Part shown: one piece after another, positions 55,693 through 64,000 of the stretch | Numbering within the stretch: position 1 is the stretch's first letter | Layout: each line of letters begins with the position of its first letter | NCBI RefSeq assembly: GCF_011762485.1 | Contig: NZ_JAAKGI010000025.1 | Coordinates: 45,228-109,227 of the forward strand | DNA length: 64,000 nt | Reading direction: 5' to 3' | From: Yeosuana marina | Lineage (GTDB): Bacteria; Bacteroidota; Bacteroidia; Flavobacteriales; Flavobacteriaceae | The notes under the pieces: model-generated | Told to the model about the DNA's origin: nothing | Seen by the model: only the letters and a program-made list of their open reading frames with translations | The model's database searches: none | Translations under genes and position numbers: made by a program

Positions 55693-56640
55693 TTATATGT
55701 TGTAATTAGAAACTTGTGTCTTAGCTTCTTCAAACTCCAAAATCATATCGTTTACAATTTGATGGACTGGTTTTATATCATGAATTAATCCAGAAATTTG
55801 TCCTATTTCCAATTCGCCTTCATATAAATCACCTTCAAACATCCCTTTTTTAGCTCTTCCTCTTCCTAATAATGCTTTTAGTTCTTCAATTGTTGGTGTT
55901 GTTTTATATAACTCTTGAACCTCTGCATAAAATTTATTCTTAATCAATCGAACTGGAGCTAACTCTTTTAAGGTTAATTGAGTATCTCCTTCATTAGCAT
56001 TAACCACGGCTTTTTTAAATGCTTCATGAGCAGAGGACTCCTCACTGGCGACAAAACGACTTCCCACTTGAACACCATCGGCTCCTAAAACCATAGCCGC
56101 TAACATAGCATTACCTGTGGCAATACCGCCAGCTGCTATTAACGGAATTTTAATGTGCTCTTTAACCATTGGAATGAGTGTTAACGTAGTAGTTTCATCT
56201 CTACCATTATGTCCACCAGCTTCGAAACCTTCGGCAACAATAGCATCTACTCCAGCTTCTTGAGCTTTGAGCGCAAACTTTAAACTACTAACAACATGAA
56301 CAACAGTAACACCTTGTTCTTTTAACCATGACGTCCATGTTTTTGGGTTACCTGCAGAGGTAAATACAATTTTTACATCCTCCTCAACTATAATATGCAT
56401 AATTTCTTGAATGTTAGGATACAACATAGGAACGTTTACTCCGAACGGTTTATCGGTGGCTTTTTTGCATTTCTGAATATGTTCACGCAACACCTCAGGA
56501 TACATAGACCCCGCACCAATTAATCCTAAAATTCCTGAATTGCTACAAGCTGAAGCCAATTTCCAACCACTATTCCAAACCATACCCGCTTGTATGATAG
56601 GGTATTCGATTTTAAAAAGTGATGTTATTTTATTTTGCAT
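55693..56640 (-). CDS. Nitronate monooxygenase/NAD(P)H-dependent flavin oxidoreductase family protein
   Basis: A 315-residue TIM-barrel flavoprotein. The N-terminus KIEYPIIQAGMVW, the FMN and substrate segment EGFEAGGHNGRDETTTLTL, AAGGIATGNAMLAAMVLGADGVQVGSRF and VRLIKNKF match the nitronate monooxygenase/enoyl reductase II (FabK-like) family. The conserved His in AGGHNG suggests catalytic competence. It could detoxify nitronates or reduce enoyl groups; by-eye comparison cannot choose. Its start directly follows the S8 protease stop, so the two are co-transcribed. Confidence 0.88.
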   Translation of the reverse strand: MQNKITSLFKIEYPIIQAGMVWNSGWKLASACSNSGILGLIGAGSMYPEVLREHIQKCKKATDKPFGVNVPMLYPNIQEIMHIIVEEDVKIVFTSAGNPKTWTSWLKEQGVTVVHVVSSLKFALKAQEAGVDAIVAEGFEAGGHNGRDETTTLTLIPMVKEHIKIPLIAAGGIATGNAMLAAMVLGADGVQVGSRFVASEESSAHEAFKKAVVNANEGDTQLTLKELAPVRLIKNKFYAEVQELYKTTPTIEELKALLGRGRAKKGMFEGDLYEGELEIGQISGLIHDIKPVHQIVNDMILEFEEAKTQVSNYNI

Positions 56641-58269
56641 TTAGGCTTTTATAATTTTAAATGATTTTGAAACTCCTTTTGATTGAAACTTGGCAATATA
56701 CATGCCAGTTGAAAGATGTGAAATATCAATTCCTTTGTTCGTATGATTTACGTAAAAATCATTGACATGTTTTCCTAAAATTGTATACAGTTGAATGGTT
56801 AGTTCTGTTTCTGTTGAAGGTAAATCAAAATATATCATACTCCTTGCGGGGTTTGGATATATTTTTAAATCTAAATTGTCAACTTGAAAAGTATCAGTTG
56901 ATAAAGCTTTATTAAGTGCAAGTTGCAAATCAGGAATACCATAACCTAATTTATAATCTGGATTGGTATATTGAGATGCCGATTCTCTTACTAATTGCAT
57001 AATTTCTGCATTTGTTTTGTTTGGCAACGCTTGCCATAAACAAACTAGCCCTCCAGCCATAATGGGAGAACTAAAAGACGTTCCATCGGACGTTCCTATA
57101 GTATCAAATTGATTAATAACGGCACTTGCTAAGCCTTGTGCTACAACATCTGGCTTCTGAGTAGGCTGATAAACACTTCCTATAGAACTAAAATAGGCAT
57201 AATCACCATTTGAAGCAACTGCTCCAATTGAAAAAACGTTAGGTGAATCTGCTGGTGCATTTACACCATTATTCCCCTCATTACCGGCTGAATTTACTAA
57301 AAGCATCCCTTTTTGAAAAGCAATATTGGCTCCTTTTGTTATGTAGGCTGTATAACCATCTAAATCTGAATTTGAATAGCTATAATTTGTATTATTAAAA
57401 TCTTTATAACCTAGTGAGGTATTAATAACATCAACCCCTAAACTATCGGCTCTTTCTGCTGCTTCTACCCATAAACTTTCTTCTAAAGGATTCTCATTTT
57501 CTATTCCTCCAGTTAGCCTAGTATCTTCTGTAATAAACAAATAATAAGACGCATCAGGTGCCGTACCGACATATTGATTTTCAACATAACCAGCCATCGT
57601 GCTCAACACTAAAGTTCCATGATTACTGGGTGTATTGGTATAAACATCTTCATTTCTATTTACAAAATCGTAATTACCCAAAATTTGTCCTGTTACTCTT
57701 AAATGCTGAAATGATGACATCGTATTAACGTTTGGAAATCCGGCATCAAGAACAGCCACTGTCATACCTGTACCTGTATAGCCTGCCAAATGTAATTGGT
57801 CTCCCTTAAACATTTGAATTTGATTCGCTGCACTACCATAATTATATGTTGTAAACGTTTCTTGAAATTTTGAACTCCTCTTCGTCTGTTTTGTCTTTAA
57901 AGTATTTAAACTTTTATCCGCAAATTCTATAGAACTTACAAAGGATAATACTGAAAGGAAGTTGATATTAGTTTCAGTTCCCCTTACATGAACTGCATTA
58001 AACCACTTAGATTTTGCCAATACAGTAATCCCTGTTTCTGTTTTTAACTGAGAAATATAGGTTTCGTTAACAGGTATATCGCTCTCATCTACACTAACAC
58101 CATGGGCAATTTTTCTATCAATAGCTTTTTGCGAAAGAAATGTTGTGGGATTTGTTACTGAATAGACATTAGTTTGTTTGTCTGTAAAATATACCCATGC
58201 ATCTTGATCTTGAGAAAAACAAGAAAGTGAGAGGCAGAGACCAATAAATAGTAACAGATTTAGTTTCAT
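56641..58269 (-). CDS. S8 subtilisin-family protease with type IX sorting domain
   Basis: A 542-residue secreted protease. A signal peptide (ends LSCFS) and a propeptide-like N-region precede the catalytic domain with Asp in VAVLDAGFP, His in NHGTLVLST and Ser in GTSFSSPIMAGG. The Asn of NSAGNEGNN forms the oxyanion hole. The C-terminal ~75 residues (LKIYPNPARSMIYF and GMYIAKF) form a Por-type sorting domain for the type IX secretion system. It would be exported and cell-surface attached or released. It is the second gene of the mnmA operon, 24 bases after mnmA. Confidence 0.92.
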   Translation of the reverse strand: MKLNLLLFIGLCLSLSCFSQDQDAWVYFTDKQTNVYSVTNPTTFLSQKAIDRKIAHGVSVDESDIPVNETYISQLKTETGITVLAKSKWFNAVHVRGTETNINFLSVLSFVSSIEFADKSLNTLKTKQTKRSSKFQETFTTYNYGSAANQIQMFKGDQLHLAGYTGTGMTVAVLDAGFPNVNTMSSFQHLRVTGQILGNYDFVNRNEDVYTNTPSNHGTLVLSTMAGYVENQYVGTAPDASYYLFITEDTRLTGGIENENPLEESLWVEAAERADSLGVDVINTSLGYKDFNNTNYSYSNSDLDGYTAYITKGANIAFQKGMLLVNSAGNEGNNGVNAPADSPNVFSIGAVASNGDYAYFSSIGSVYQPTQKPDVVAQGLASAVINQFDTIGTSDGTSFSSPIMAGGLVCLWQALPNKTNAEIMQLVRESASQYTNPDYKLGYGIPDLQLALNKALSTDTFQVDNLDLKIYPNPARSMIYFDLPSTETELTIQLYTILGKHVNDFYVNHTNKGIDISHLSTGMYIAKFQSKGVSKSFKIIKA

Positions 58270-58293
58270 AGCAACACAATAAGGTATTGCAAT

Positions 58294-59481
58294 TTAGCAA
58301 ATTACTCCTGAACCTACTAATTCATCTTTAATATACCACGCAACAAACTGACCTTCTGTAATAGCAGACTGCGGGTTTTCAAACTCAACATAAAGTCCGG
58401 AAACTACTTTATAAAGCGTTGCCTTTTGTAATGGTTGACGATATCTAATTCTAGCCATAACCTCCATGGTTTCATTGGTAGATAAGGCTAAATCTTCACG
58501 AATCCAGTGCAATTCATCATTTTTTACAAACAATGCCCTTTTGTATAAGCCTGGATGTTGTTTTCCTTCACCTGTATAAATTATATTCTCAACCACATCG
58601 GTATCAATAACAAATAAAGGTTCTACATGACCACCTACAGCCAAGCCTTTGCGCTGTCCTTTTGTAAAATAATGAGCACCTTGGTGCTTGCCAATAATTT
58701 TACCGTCTTCTAAATGATAATCTAATTTTCTGGATAAAAATTCTAGGCGCTCCTCATCGTTTGTAAAATTAGGTGCTTGCCTGTCATACATTTCATTCTC
58801 TTTACAAACTTCAACTATGTGACCTTCCTTAGGTTTTAATTGTTGCTGTAAAAAATCTGGCAACTTAACTTTTCCTATAAAACATAATCCTTGAGAATCT
58901 TTCTTTTCTGCTGTTACTAAATCTAATTCTAAAGCTATTTTTCTGACTTCAGGTTTCGTTAGTTCACCAATAGGAAACAAAGATTTTGCCAATTGTGATT
59001 GTGATAATTGACATAAAAAGTATGATTGATCTTTATTAGGGTCTACTCCTGCAAGCAATTGATAAATCTCTTTGCCGTCTTTATTAATTATACTTTTTCT
59101 ACAATAATGCCCAGTAGCAACATAATCCGCACCAAGTTCCATAGCTATTTTCATAAACACATCGAACTTTATCTCTCTATTACAAAGGACATCTGGATTT
59201 GGTGTTCTTCCGTTTTCATATTCTTTAAACATATAATCAACAATACGCTCCTTATATTGTTCGCTTAAATCAACCGTTTGAAAAGGAATACCAAGCTTAT
59301 CTGCAACCAACATAGCATCATTACTATCATCTAACCAAGGACATTCATCTGAAATTGTCACAGAATCATCATGCCAGTTTTTCATAAACAAACCAATAAC
59401 CTCGTAGCCTTGTTGCTTTAACAAATAAGCAGCAACACTAGAATCAACACCTCCTGAGAGTCCAACAATAACACGTTTCAT
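58294..59481 (-). CDS. mnmA: tRNA-specific 2-thiouridylase MnmA
   Basis: A 395-residue tRNA-modifying enzyme that adds sulfur to U34 of Lys, Glu and Gln tRNAs. The PP-loop motif [15 protein letters not shown] lies at the start. The catalytic Cys pair is in the LCNREIKF and GLCFIGK motifs, and TGHYCR and DQSYFL are present. The C-terminal domain ends EGQFVAWY. The ATG at 59481 gives the family N-terminus; a longer in-frame form starting at 59559 would add an unrelated leader. Its promoter is predicted at 59500-59507. Confidence 0.96.
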   Translation of the reverse strand: MKRVIVGLSGGVDSSVAAYLLKQQGYEVIGLFMKNWHDDSVTISDECPWLDDSNDAMLVADKLGIPFQTVDLSEQYKERIVDYMFKEYENGRTPNPDVLCNREIKFDVFMKIAMELGADYVATGHYCRKSIINKDGKEIYQLLAGVDPNKDQSYFLCQLSQSQLAKSLFPIGELTKPEVRKIALELDLVTAEKKDSQGLCFIGKVKLPDFLQQQLKPKEGHIVEVCKENEMYDRQAPNFTNDEERLEFLSRKLDYHLEDGKIIGKHQGAHYFTKGQRKGLAVGGHVEPLFVIDTDVVENIIYTGEGKQHPGLYKRALFVKNDELHWIREDLALSTNETMEVMARIRYRQPLQKATLYKVVSGLYVEFENPQSAITEGQFVAWYIKDELVGSGVIC

Positions 59482-59499
59482 AATATATTTTATAGGGCA

Positions 59500-59507
59500 C
59501 AAAGATA
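59500..59507 (-). promoter_or_regulatory. Promoter -7 element of mnmA (TATCTTTG on the minus strand)
   Basis: Plus-strand CAAAGATA gives TATCTTTG on the minus strand, an exact TAnnTTTG match 18 bases before the chosen ATG. It lies inside the longer TTG/ATG open frame, which supports the shorter start. Confidence 0.55.
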
Positions 59508-59626
59508 CAATTAATGATAGTAATGTTTTAAAAAGATACATACATAAATTACTCTCCATAAGAAATTACTGTTTAACTATTTAATAAATCTATTAAACAT
59601 TTATTTTATTTTGTTTAATTATTTTG

Positions 59627-59634
59627 TATATTTG
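59627..59634 (+). promoter_or_regulatory. Promoter -7 element of the fasciclin gene (TATATTTG)
   Basis: Exact TAnnTTTG match 34 bases before the ATG at 59669. A TTTTG at 59609-59613 lies closer than the normal -33 spacing, so the upstream box is uncertain. Confidence 0.45.
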
Positions 59635-59668
59635 TTAAACAGAATTAAATAACTCAATACAAAAAATT

Positions 59669-61921
59669 ATGTCACATTTAAAAAAACTTACAATTTTAGC
59701 GTTAATTGCATTCGTTGCTTTCTCGTGTAACAAGGATGACGATCCTAAACCGATTGATTATCCAGAAACAATTACTGAATTAGCTGTAGCTACTCCAGAT
59801 TTAAGTAATCTTGTTGCGGCTTTACAAAAAGCAGATTTAGCAACTACATTAAACGGTGCAGGTCCTTTCACTGTATTTGCTCCAACAAACGCAGCTTTTA
59901 CCACCTTTTTAGCTGATAACGGTTTTAGTTCGGTAGACGACGTACCTGTAGATGTTTTGACACAGATACTTCTAAATCATGTTATTTTAGGTGAAGTAAA
60001 ATCTAACCAAATTCAAACTGGTTACGTTAAGACTTTAGCAGACGGTCCTGTGGATGGTTCTAAGTTAAGTATGTACTTAGATGCATCTTCTGGAGTTAAA
60101 ATTAATGGTATCTCTGATGTTACGACACCAGATATAAATGCTACAAATGGTGTTATACATATAGTGGATGCAGTAATAGGACTTCCTACTGTTGTTGACT
60201 TCGCTTTGGCCGATAGTAATTTTTCAACATTAACATCTGCTTTAACAAGAGCTGATTTAACATTTGATTATGTATCTGCTTTAAGCACTCCTAACGGAAC
60301 TGATCCAGCTCCATTCACAGTGTTTGCACCTACCAACGATGCATTTGCTAGTTTACTTACTGAACTAGGAGTTACTTCATTAGATGATATTGATGAACCT
60401 ACTTTGAAAGCTGCATTAGATCTGCACGCTGTAGCTGGAGCCAATGTTCTTGCCGCAGGTCTTTCTGATGATATGACTGTTACTACTCTTGGAGGTGATA
60501 TTACAGCCAATGTAACAGGTGGTGCTACTTTAACAGATTCTAATGGTAGAGTTAGTAACATTACATTTACTGACGTTCAAGCGGCTAATGGTGTTATACA
60601 TGTTATTGATAAAGTTTTACTTCCAAAATTACCTCCAAATATAGTAGGTAAAGCACTAGACACACCTTCTCTTAGTATATTAGTTGAAGCGTTACAAGCT
60701 GCTGATGGAAATTTAGTTGACGTTCTTAATGGACCTGGACCATTTACCGTACTAGCTCCAGACAATGATGCTTTTACCGCCTTTTTATCTGACAATGGAT
60801 TTGCAAGTTTGGCTGATGTTCCTACAGATGTATTATCTCAAATACTATTAAATCACGTTATTTCAGGAAAAGTTATGTCAACTGATTTAGTAGATGCAGG
60901 TGCAGGTTATGCCTCTACAAGTGCAACTGGTGCAGGCGGTAATCCAATGAGTATATACTTTAACACATCAGACGGCGTTAAATTCAATGGTATTTCATCA
61001 GTAACAACTCCTGATATTGAAGTTACCAATGGTGTGATTCACATAGTTAACAAAGTAATTGGTTTACCAACTGTTGTAGATCAAGCAGTAGCTAATCCTA
61101 ATTTTAGCAGTCTTGTTGCTGCCCTAGGTGCAGCAGATGGAGATTTAGTTACTGTATTAGGTGGTGAAGGTCCTTTTACTGTATTGGCTCCAGATAATGA
61201 TGCTTTTGCAACATATTTACATGGTGCTGCTTTAGGAGATGTTCCTACAGACGCCTTAGCTAACCTTTTACTAAATCATGTTATTAGTGGTGTTGTAACC
61301 TCTACTGATTTAGTTTCTGAGGAAGCAGGATACACGAATACACTTGCTGTTGGTCCTAATGATAATAAATTAAGTTTATACTACAACACAACTGATGGTG
61401 TTAAGTTTAATGACGTATCGTCAGTGAGTAAAGCAGATATTGTAACATCTAACGGAATTATTCATGCTGTTGATGCTGTAATCCCAATTCCAACAGTCGT
61501 TACTTTTGCCACGGCAGATCCTAATTTTTCAACTCTGGTTTCAGCCTTAACAACACTTACACCTAATACAGATTTTGTAGCTACTTTAAGCGGCACTGGT
61601 CCTTTTACCGTATTTGCTCCTACTAATGCTGCTTTTGATGCCTTAGGCACACCTCCTGCAGAGCCAGTATTAACTCAAGTGTTGTTACATCATGTAGTAT
61701 CTGGAAATTATCAATCAGGTGATTTAAATCAATCTGGCGATACAACGGTTCCAACATTACAAGGAGATAATATAACAATTACCTTACCAGGTACAGGTGG
61801 AAACATTGCTGACATGACAGATGGTGCTGGAAATACTGATATTGGAATTATCAAAGTTAATGTTCAAGCTGGCAACGGTGTTATTCATGTAATAAATAAG
61901 GTATTACTACCTTCATCATAA
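59669..61921 (+). CDS. Surface lipoprotein with five fasciclin (FAS1) domains
   Basis: A 750-residue lipoprotein. The signal ends at a lipobox (VAFSC), and the next residues (NKDDD) resemble the acidic lipoprotein-export signal that sends flavobacterial lipoproteins to the cell surface. Five FAS1 domains follow, each about 140 residues, beginning near 34, 172, 327, 470 and 611. Each has the H1 motif GPFTVFAPTNxAF or GPFTVLAPDNDAF and the H2 motif NGVIHVIDKVL or a variant. FAS1 domains mediate adhesion. Domains 3 and 4 are the most alike, which suggests internal duplication. Confidence 0.93.
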   Translation: MSHLKKLTILALIAFVAFSCNKDDDPKPIDYPETITELAVATPDLSNLVAALQKADLATTLNGAGPFTVFAPTNAAFTTFLADNGFSSVDDVPVDVLTQILLNHVILGEVKSNQIQTGYVKTLADGPVDGSKLSMYLDASSGVKINGISDVTTPDINATNGVIHIVDAVIGLPTVVDFALADSNFSTLTSALTRADLTFDYVSALSTPNGTDPAPFTVFAPTNDAFASLLTELGVTSLDDIDEPTLKAALDLHAVAGANVLAAGLSDDMTVTTLGGDITANVTGGATLTDSNGRVSNITFTDVQAANGVIHVIDKVLLPKLPPNIVGKALDTPSLSILVEALQAADGNLVDVLNGPGPFTVLAPDNDAFTAFLSDNGFASLADVPTDVLSQILLNHVISGKVMSTDLVDAGAGYASTSATGAGGNPMSIYFNTSDGVKFNGISSVTTPDIEVTNGVIHIVNKVIGLPTVVDQAVANPNFSSLVAALGAADGDLVTVLGGEGPFTVLAPDNDAFATYLHGAALGDVPTDALANLLLNHVISGVVTSTDLVSEEAGYTNTLAVGPNDNKLSLYYNTTDGVKFNDVSSVSKADIVTSNGIIHAVDAVIPIPTVVTFATADPNFSTLVSALTTLTPNTDFVATLSGTGPFTVFAPTNAAFDALGTPPAEPVLTQVLLHHVVSGNYQSGDLNQSGDTTVPTLQGDNITITLPGTGGNIADMTDGAGNTDIGIIKVNVQAGNGVIHVINKVLLPSS

Positions 61922-61974
61922 TAAATTAGTTTTAGTTTGGTTTGTTTGGTTTAGACGATAATAGTCTAAATAGT

Positions 61975-62005
61975 AAAAGGCTCTTTAAAATTTAAAGAGC
62001 CTTTT
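61975..62005. terminator. Bidirectional terminator between the fasciclin and YwqK-like genes
   Basis: A 15-base perfect inverted repeat (61975-61989 with 61991-62005, AAAAGGCTCTTTAAA) has A/T runs on both sides and lies between two convergent genes. Confidence 0.85.
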
Positions 62006-62020
62006 TTAATTTTAGCTTAT

Positions 62021-62719
62021 TTAATCTTTTTTGGAGTCGCGTTGTATATGAGTAAAGTCTTTCTTTTCAACTAGCTTACCATCTTCATAATAGTTCCAAA
62101 TACCGTGTTTTTTACCATTTTTATAGCTTCCTTCGATAATTAAATTACCTTTTGAATCGTAATACTTTGAAACCCCATCCAATTCTCCATTAACATATAT
62201 AAATTCTTTTAAAATAGTGTTATTGGGTGAATACCAAACAGATGTACCATTTAATTTTCCATGTTCATAATGCTGTTTTTCTGCAATTTGACCATTATTA
62301 TAATATACAAAGCGATCACCATCAAGATTGCCAGCGTTATCATAATTCTCAAGAGTTAATAATTTTTTAGAATTTTTTTGATAATATTTCCATCCCCCTA
62401 TATGAGTTTTTCCATCCATTTCACCTTCGCTAATCACTTTCCCCATAGAGGTATAAAAGGTTACATACGCTTTATTGTCTGTACTGTTAAATTGTTTTGT
62501 AGCTGTTAATGATGCCTTATTATCAATATTTTTATAAAATTTAAACAATCCAATTTCTTTCCCGTGACTAAACGCTCCCTCATACCGTAATATCTTGGTA
62601 TCATCAAAATATTTTTTCCATACACCATCACGCTTGCCGTCAGCATCAAATTGATTTATAGTTTGAGCGATAACTAAATGTGCTATAAACATAAAAAGGG
62701 TTACTATAGTTGTTTTCAT
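62021..62719 (-). CDS. Exported MORN-like repeat protein (YwqK family)
   Basis: A 232-residue protein with a signal peptide (ends HLVIAQ). It has about eight YwqK/MORN-like repeats of 20-24 residues, for example DGKRDGVWKKYFDDTK, GKEIGLFKFYKN, DGKTHIGGWKYYQ and KNGKKHGIWNYYEDG. In databases the family is often labelled as a toxin-antitoxin antitoxin, but nothing here supports a toxin partner. The protein is exported, so a cell-envelope role is more likely. Function unknown. Confidence 0.85.
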   Translation of the reverse strand: MKTTIVTLFMFIAHLVIAQTINQFDADGKRDGVWKKYFDDTKILRYEGAFSHGKEIGLFKFYKNIDNKASLTATKQFNSTDNKAYVTFYTSMGKVISEGEMDGKTHIGGWKYYQKNSKKLLTLENYDNAGNLDGDRFVYYNNGQIAEKQHYEHGKLNGTSVWYSPNNTILKEFIYVNGELDGVSKYYDSKGNLIIEGSYKNGKKHGIWNYYEDGKLVEKKDFTHIQRDSKKD

Positions 62720-62849
62720 TTTAGTATTAATTTTTTTTATAAATCTTATATAACAATACCTTCAATACATGCTTTCTTTTTGAGAATAAATCAACATTAG
62801 GCATTTGATAATGCAATAACGTATTCTTTAATTTGAAATTGCATGTAAC

Positions 62850-62876
62850 AAAAAAGCCACCTTAATCGGTGACTTT
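62850..62876 (-). terminator. Terminator of yidC
   Basis: On the minus strand a nine-base stem with one G-U pair (62868-62876 with 62853-62861) is followed by six T. It lies just past the yidC stop codon. Confidence 0.75.
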
Positions 62877-62885
62877 AATATTTAT

Positions 62886-64000
62886 TTATTTTTTTGCCTT
62901 TTTTTGTTTTTCAGCCTCTTCCATCATCTCTTTCATTTTTTTCTGAAACTTATTTTGTTTTTTAGGTTTCTTTTTATTCTCTTGAATTTTGGCATGAATC
63001 TTATCTTCATCAATAATATAGTTTTTAATAACTAACATAATACCAATGGTAATCAAGTTTGAAACAAAGTAATACAAACTCAATCCTGACGCATAATTAT
63101 TAAAGAAGAATAACATCATCAATGGTGAAAAATACATCATGTATTTCATCATTTTACTCATATCTGGCATTCCTTCTTGTGTAGGTTGCGATGCCATTTG
63201 CTGCCCCGTAGTCATTTGCATATAAAAGAAAATAGCTACAGATGCCAATATAGGGAACAAGCTTACATGATCACCATAAAGCGGCACATGAAACGGCAAT
63301 TTTGCTATGACATCATAAGATGATAAATCTTCTGCCCACAAGAAACTTTTCTGACGCAAATCAAATGCGGATGGAAAAAATTGAAAGAGCGCATAGAACA
63401 CCGGCAACTGCACCAATGCCGGCAAACAACCAGCCATGGGGCTCGCACCTGCTTTGCTATACAGTGCCATAGTTTCCTGTTGCTTTTTCATGGCATTGTC
63501 TTTATACTTTTCATTAATCTCAGCAATTTCTGGTTTCAATACCTTCATTTTAGCCTGAGATACATAGGATTTGTATGTCACTGGAGACATTACAATTCGC
63601 ACCATAATAGTCATAAAAACAATAGCAAATCCATAGGGTAAGAATGAGCTCAAAAATCCGAATAAAGGAATAAATACATATCGGTTTATCCAACCAAAAA
63701 TACCCCAACCTAATGGAACAACCTCATCTAAATTTCTATCATAAGCATTTAATACTTTATAATCTGTTGGTCCGAAATACCAATTCATATTTTTATTAAT
63801 CTCACCACCTGTCATTTCTAAAGGCAACTTCGCCTCAAAATACTTGGTAAAAACTGTATCTACTTCCTCATCTTTAACAAGATTTTTAGATTTTAAAGAC
63901 GCTGTTTTAAAAGGTGTATCTGCTAGTAAAATAGATGTGAAAAAATGTTGTTTAAAAGCTATATAGGTAACATCATCAACCTCTTTGTCAGAATCAGAAC
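62886..64000 (-). CDS. yidC: Membrane protein insertase YidC (5' end outside window)
   Basis: The frame is open from the window's end (64000) to the stop at 62886, about 371 codons. The upstream part is periplasmic-domain sequence (VDTVFTKYFEAKLPLEM). The conserved insertase core has FLPYGFAIVFMTIMVRIVM, MKVLKPEIAEINEKYKD, AGCLPALVQLPVFYALF with the family Leu/Pro pattern, and the last helices. The lysine-rich C-terminal tail may contact the ribosome. YidC inserts membrane proteins alone or with SecYEG. Confidence 0.96.
   Translation of the reverse strand, partial: SDSDKEVDDVTYIAFKQHFFTSILLADTPFKTASLKSKNLVKDEEVDTVFTKYFEAKLPLEMTGGEINKNMNWYFGPTDYKVLNAYDRNLDEVVPLGWGIFGWINRYVFIPLFGFLSSFLPYGFAIVFMTIMVRIVMSPVTYKSYVSQAKMKVLKPEIAEINEKYKDNAMKKQQETMALYSKAGASPMAGCLPALVQLPVFYALFQFFPSAFDLRQKSFLWAEDLSSYDVIAKLPFHVPLYGDHVSLFPILASVAIFFYMQMTTGQQMASQPTQEGMPDMSKMMKYMMYFSPLMMLFFFNNYASGLSLYYFVSNLITIGIMLVIKNYIIDEDKIHAKIQENKKKPKKQNKFQKKMKEMMEEAEKQKKAKK

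Noticed and set aside
60268..60795. Minus-strand open frames in the fasciclin gene
   Set aside because: Antisense shadows of the repeated FAS1 codons.
62021..62719. Toxin-antitoxin antitoxin label for the YwqK-like protein
   Set aside because: It is exported and no toxin gene adjoins it, so the database-style name is not supported by this sequence.

Overview
The window is an AT-rich chromosomal segment from a member of the Bacteroidota, most probably a marine-type Flavobacteriaceae. The evidence is type IX secretion sorting domains (gliding-type at 1-1784, Por-type on the protease at 56641-58269), promoter -7 elements of the form TAnnTTTG, a DnaJ with a reduced zinc finger, TPR/LytTR and beta-propeller two-component systems, DUF6090, DUF2911 and fasciclin lipoproteins. 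I see no rRNA, tRNA, CRISPR array, transposase or integrase. The genus cannot be told from the sequence alone.

Layout. 1-7603: the end of a secreted repeat protein, uvrB, a small helical protein, a DUF1456 protein, sucC (minus) and lysA. 7901-10564: a TPR histidine kinase and its LytTR response regulator. 10779-21427: a long plus-strand run of mostly exported small enzymes (SnoaL-like lipoproteins, SDR epimerase, EthD, lipoprotein RidA homologue, VOC protein, M19 dipeptidase, S33 hydrolase), then an O-acylation module of two tandem SGNH-like proteins (the first broken by an in-frame stop), an MBOAT acyltransferase and a DUF1624-type membrane acyltransferase.

21442-33971: the most interesting region. 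A degraded DUF6090 gene is followed by a 1760-residue cytoplasmic histidine kinase with seven tandem copies of one sensory module, a beta-propeller lipoprotein kinase with nearly the same catalytic core, a stand-alone receiver, a receiver-class III nucleotidyl cyclase fusion, and a membrane protein matching the Pycsar effector family (DUF5706/PycTM). An intact DUF6090 gene closes the block. It reads as a phosphorelay that makes a cyclic nucleotide, with a candidate cyclic-nucleotide-gated membrane effector next door.

33973-46545 and on to 47080 is mainly minus strand: DinB-like protein and M28 peptidase, PPK2 kinase, an ABC exporter-MscS-sigma54-type regulator operon behind a strong inverted repeat, grpE-dnaJ, and an ECF sigma/anti-sigma/repeat-protein operon. 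47260-53784 is an envelope region: DUF2911 protein, GT2 and GT39 glycosyltransferases, an LTA-synthase-like enzyme, lipid kinase and PAP2 phosphatase. 53784-64000 holds a small acidic protein, a MATE transporter, an mnmA-S8 protease-nitronate monooxygenase operon, a five-domain fasciclin lipoprotein, a YwqK-like repeat protein and the 3' part of yidC.
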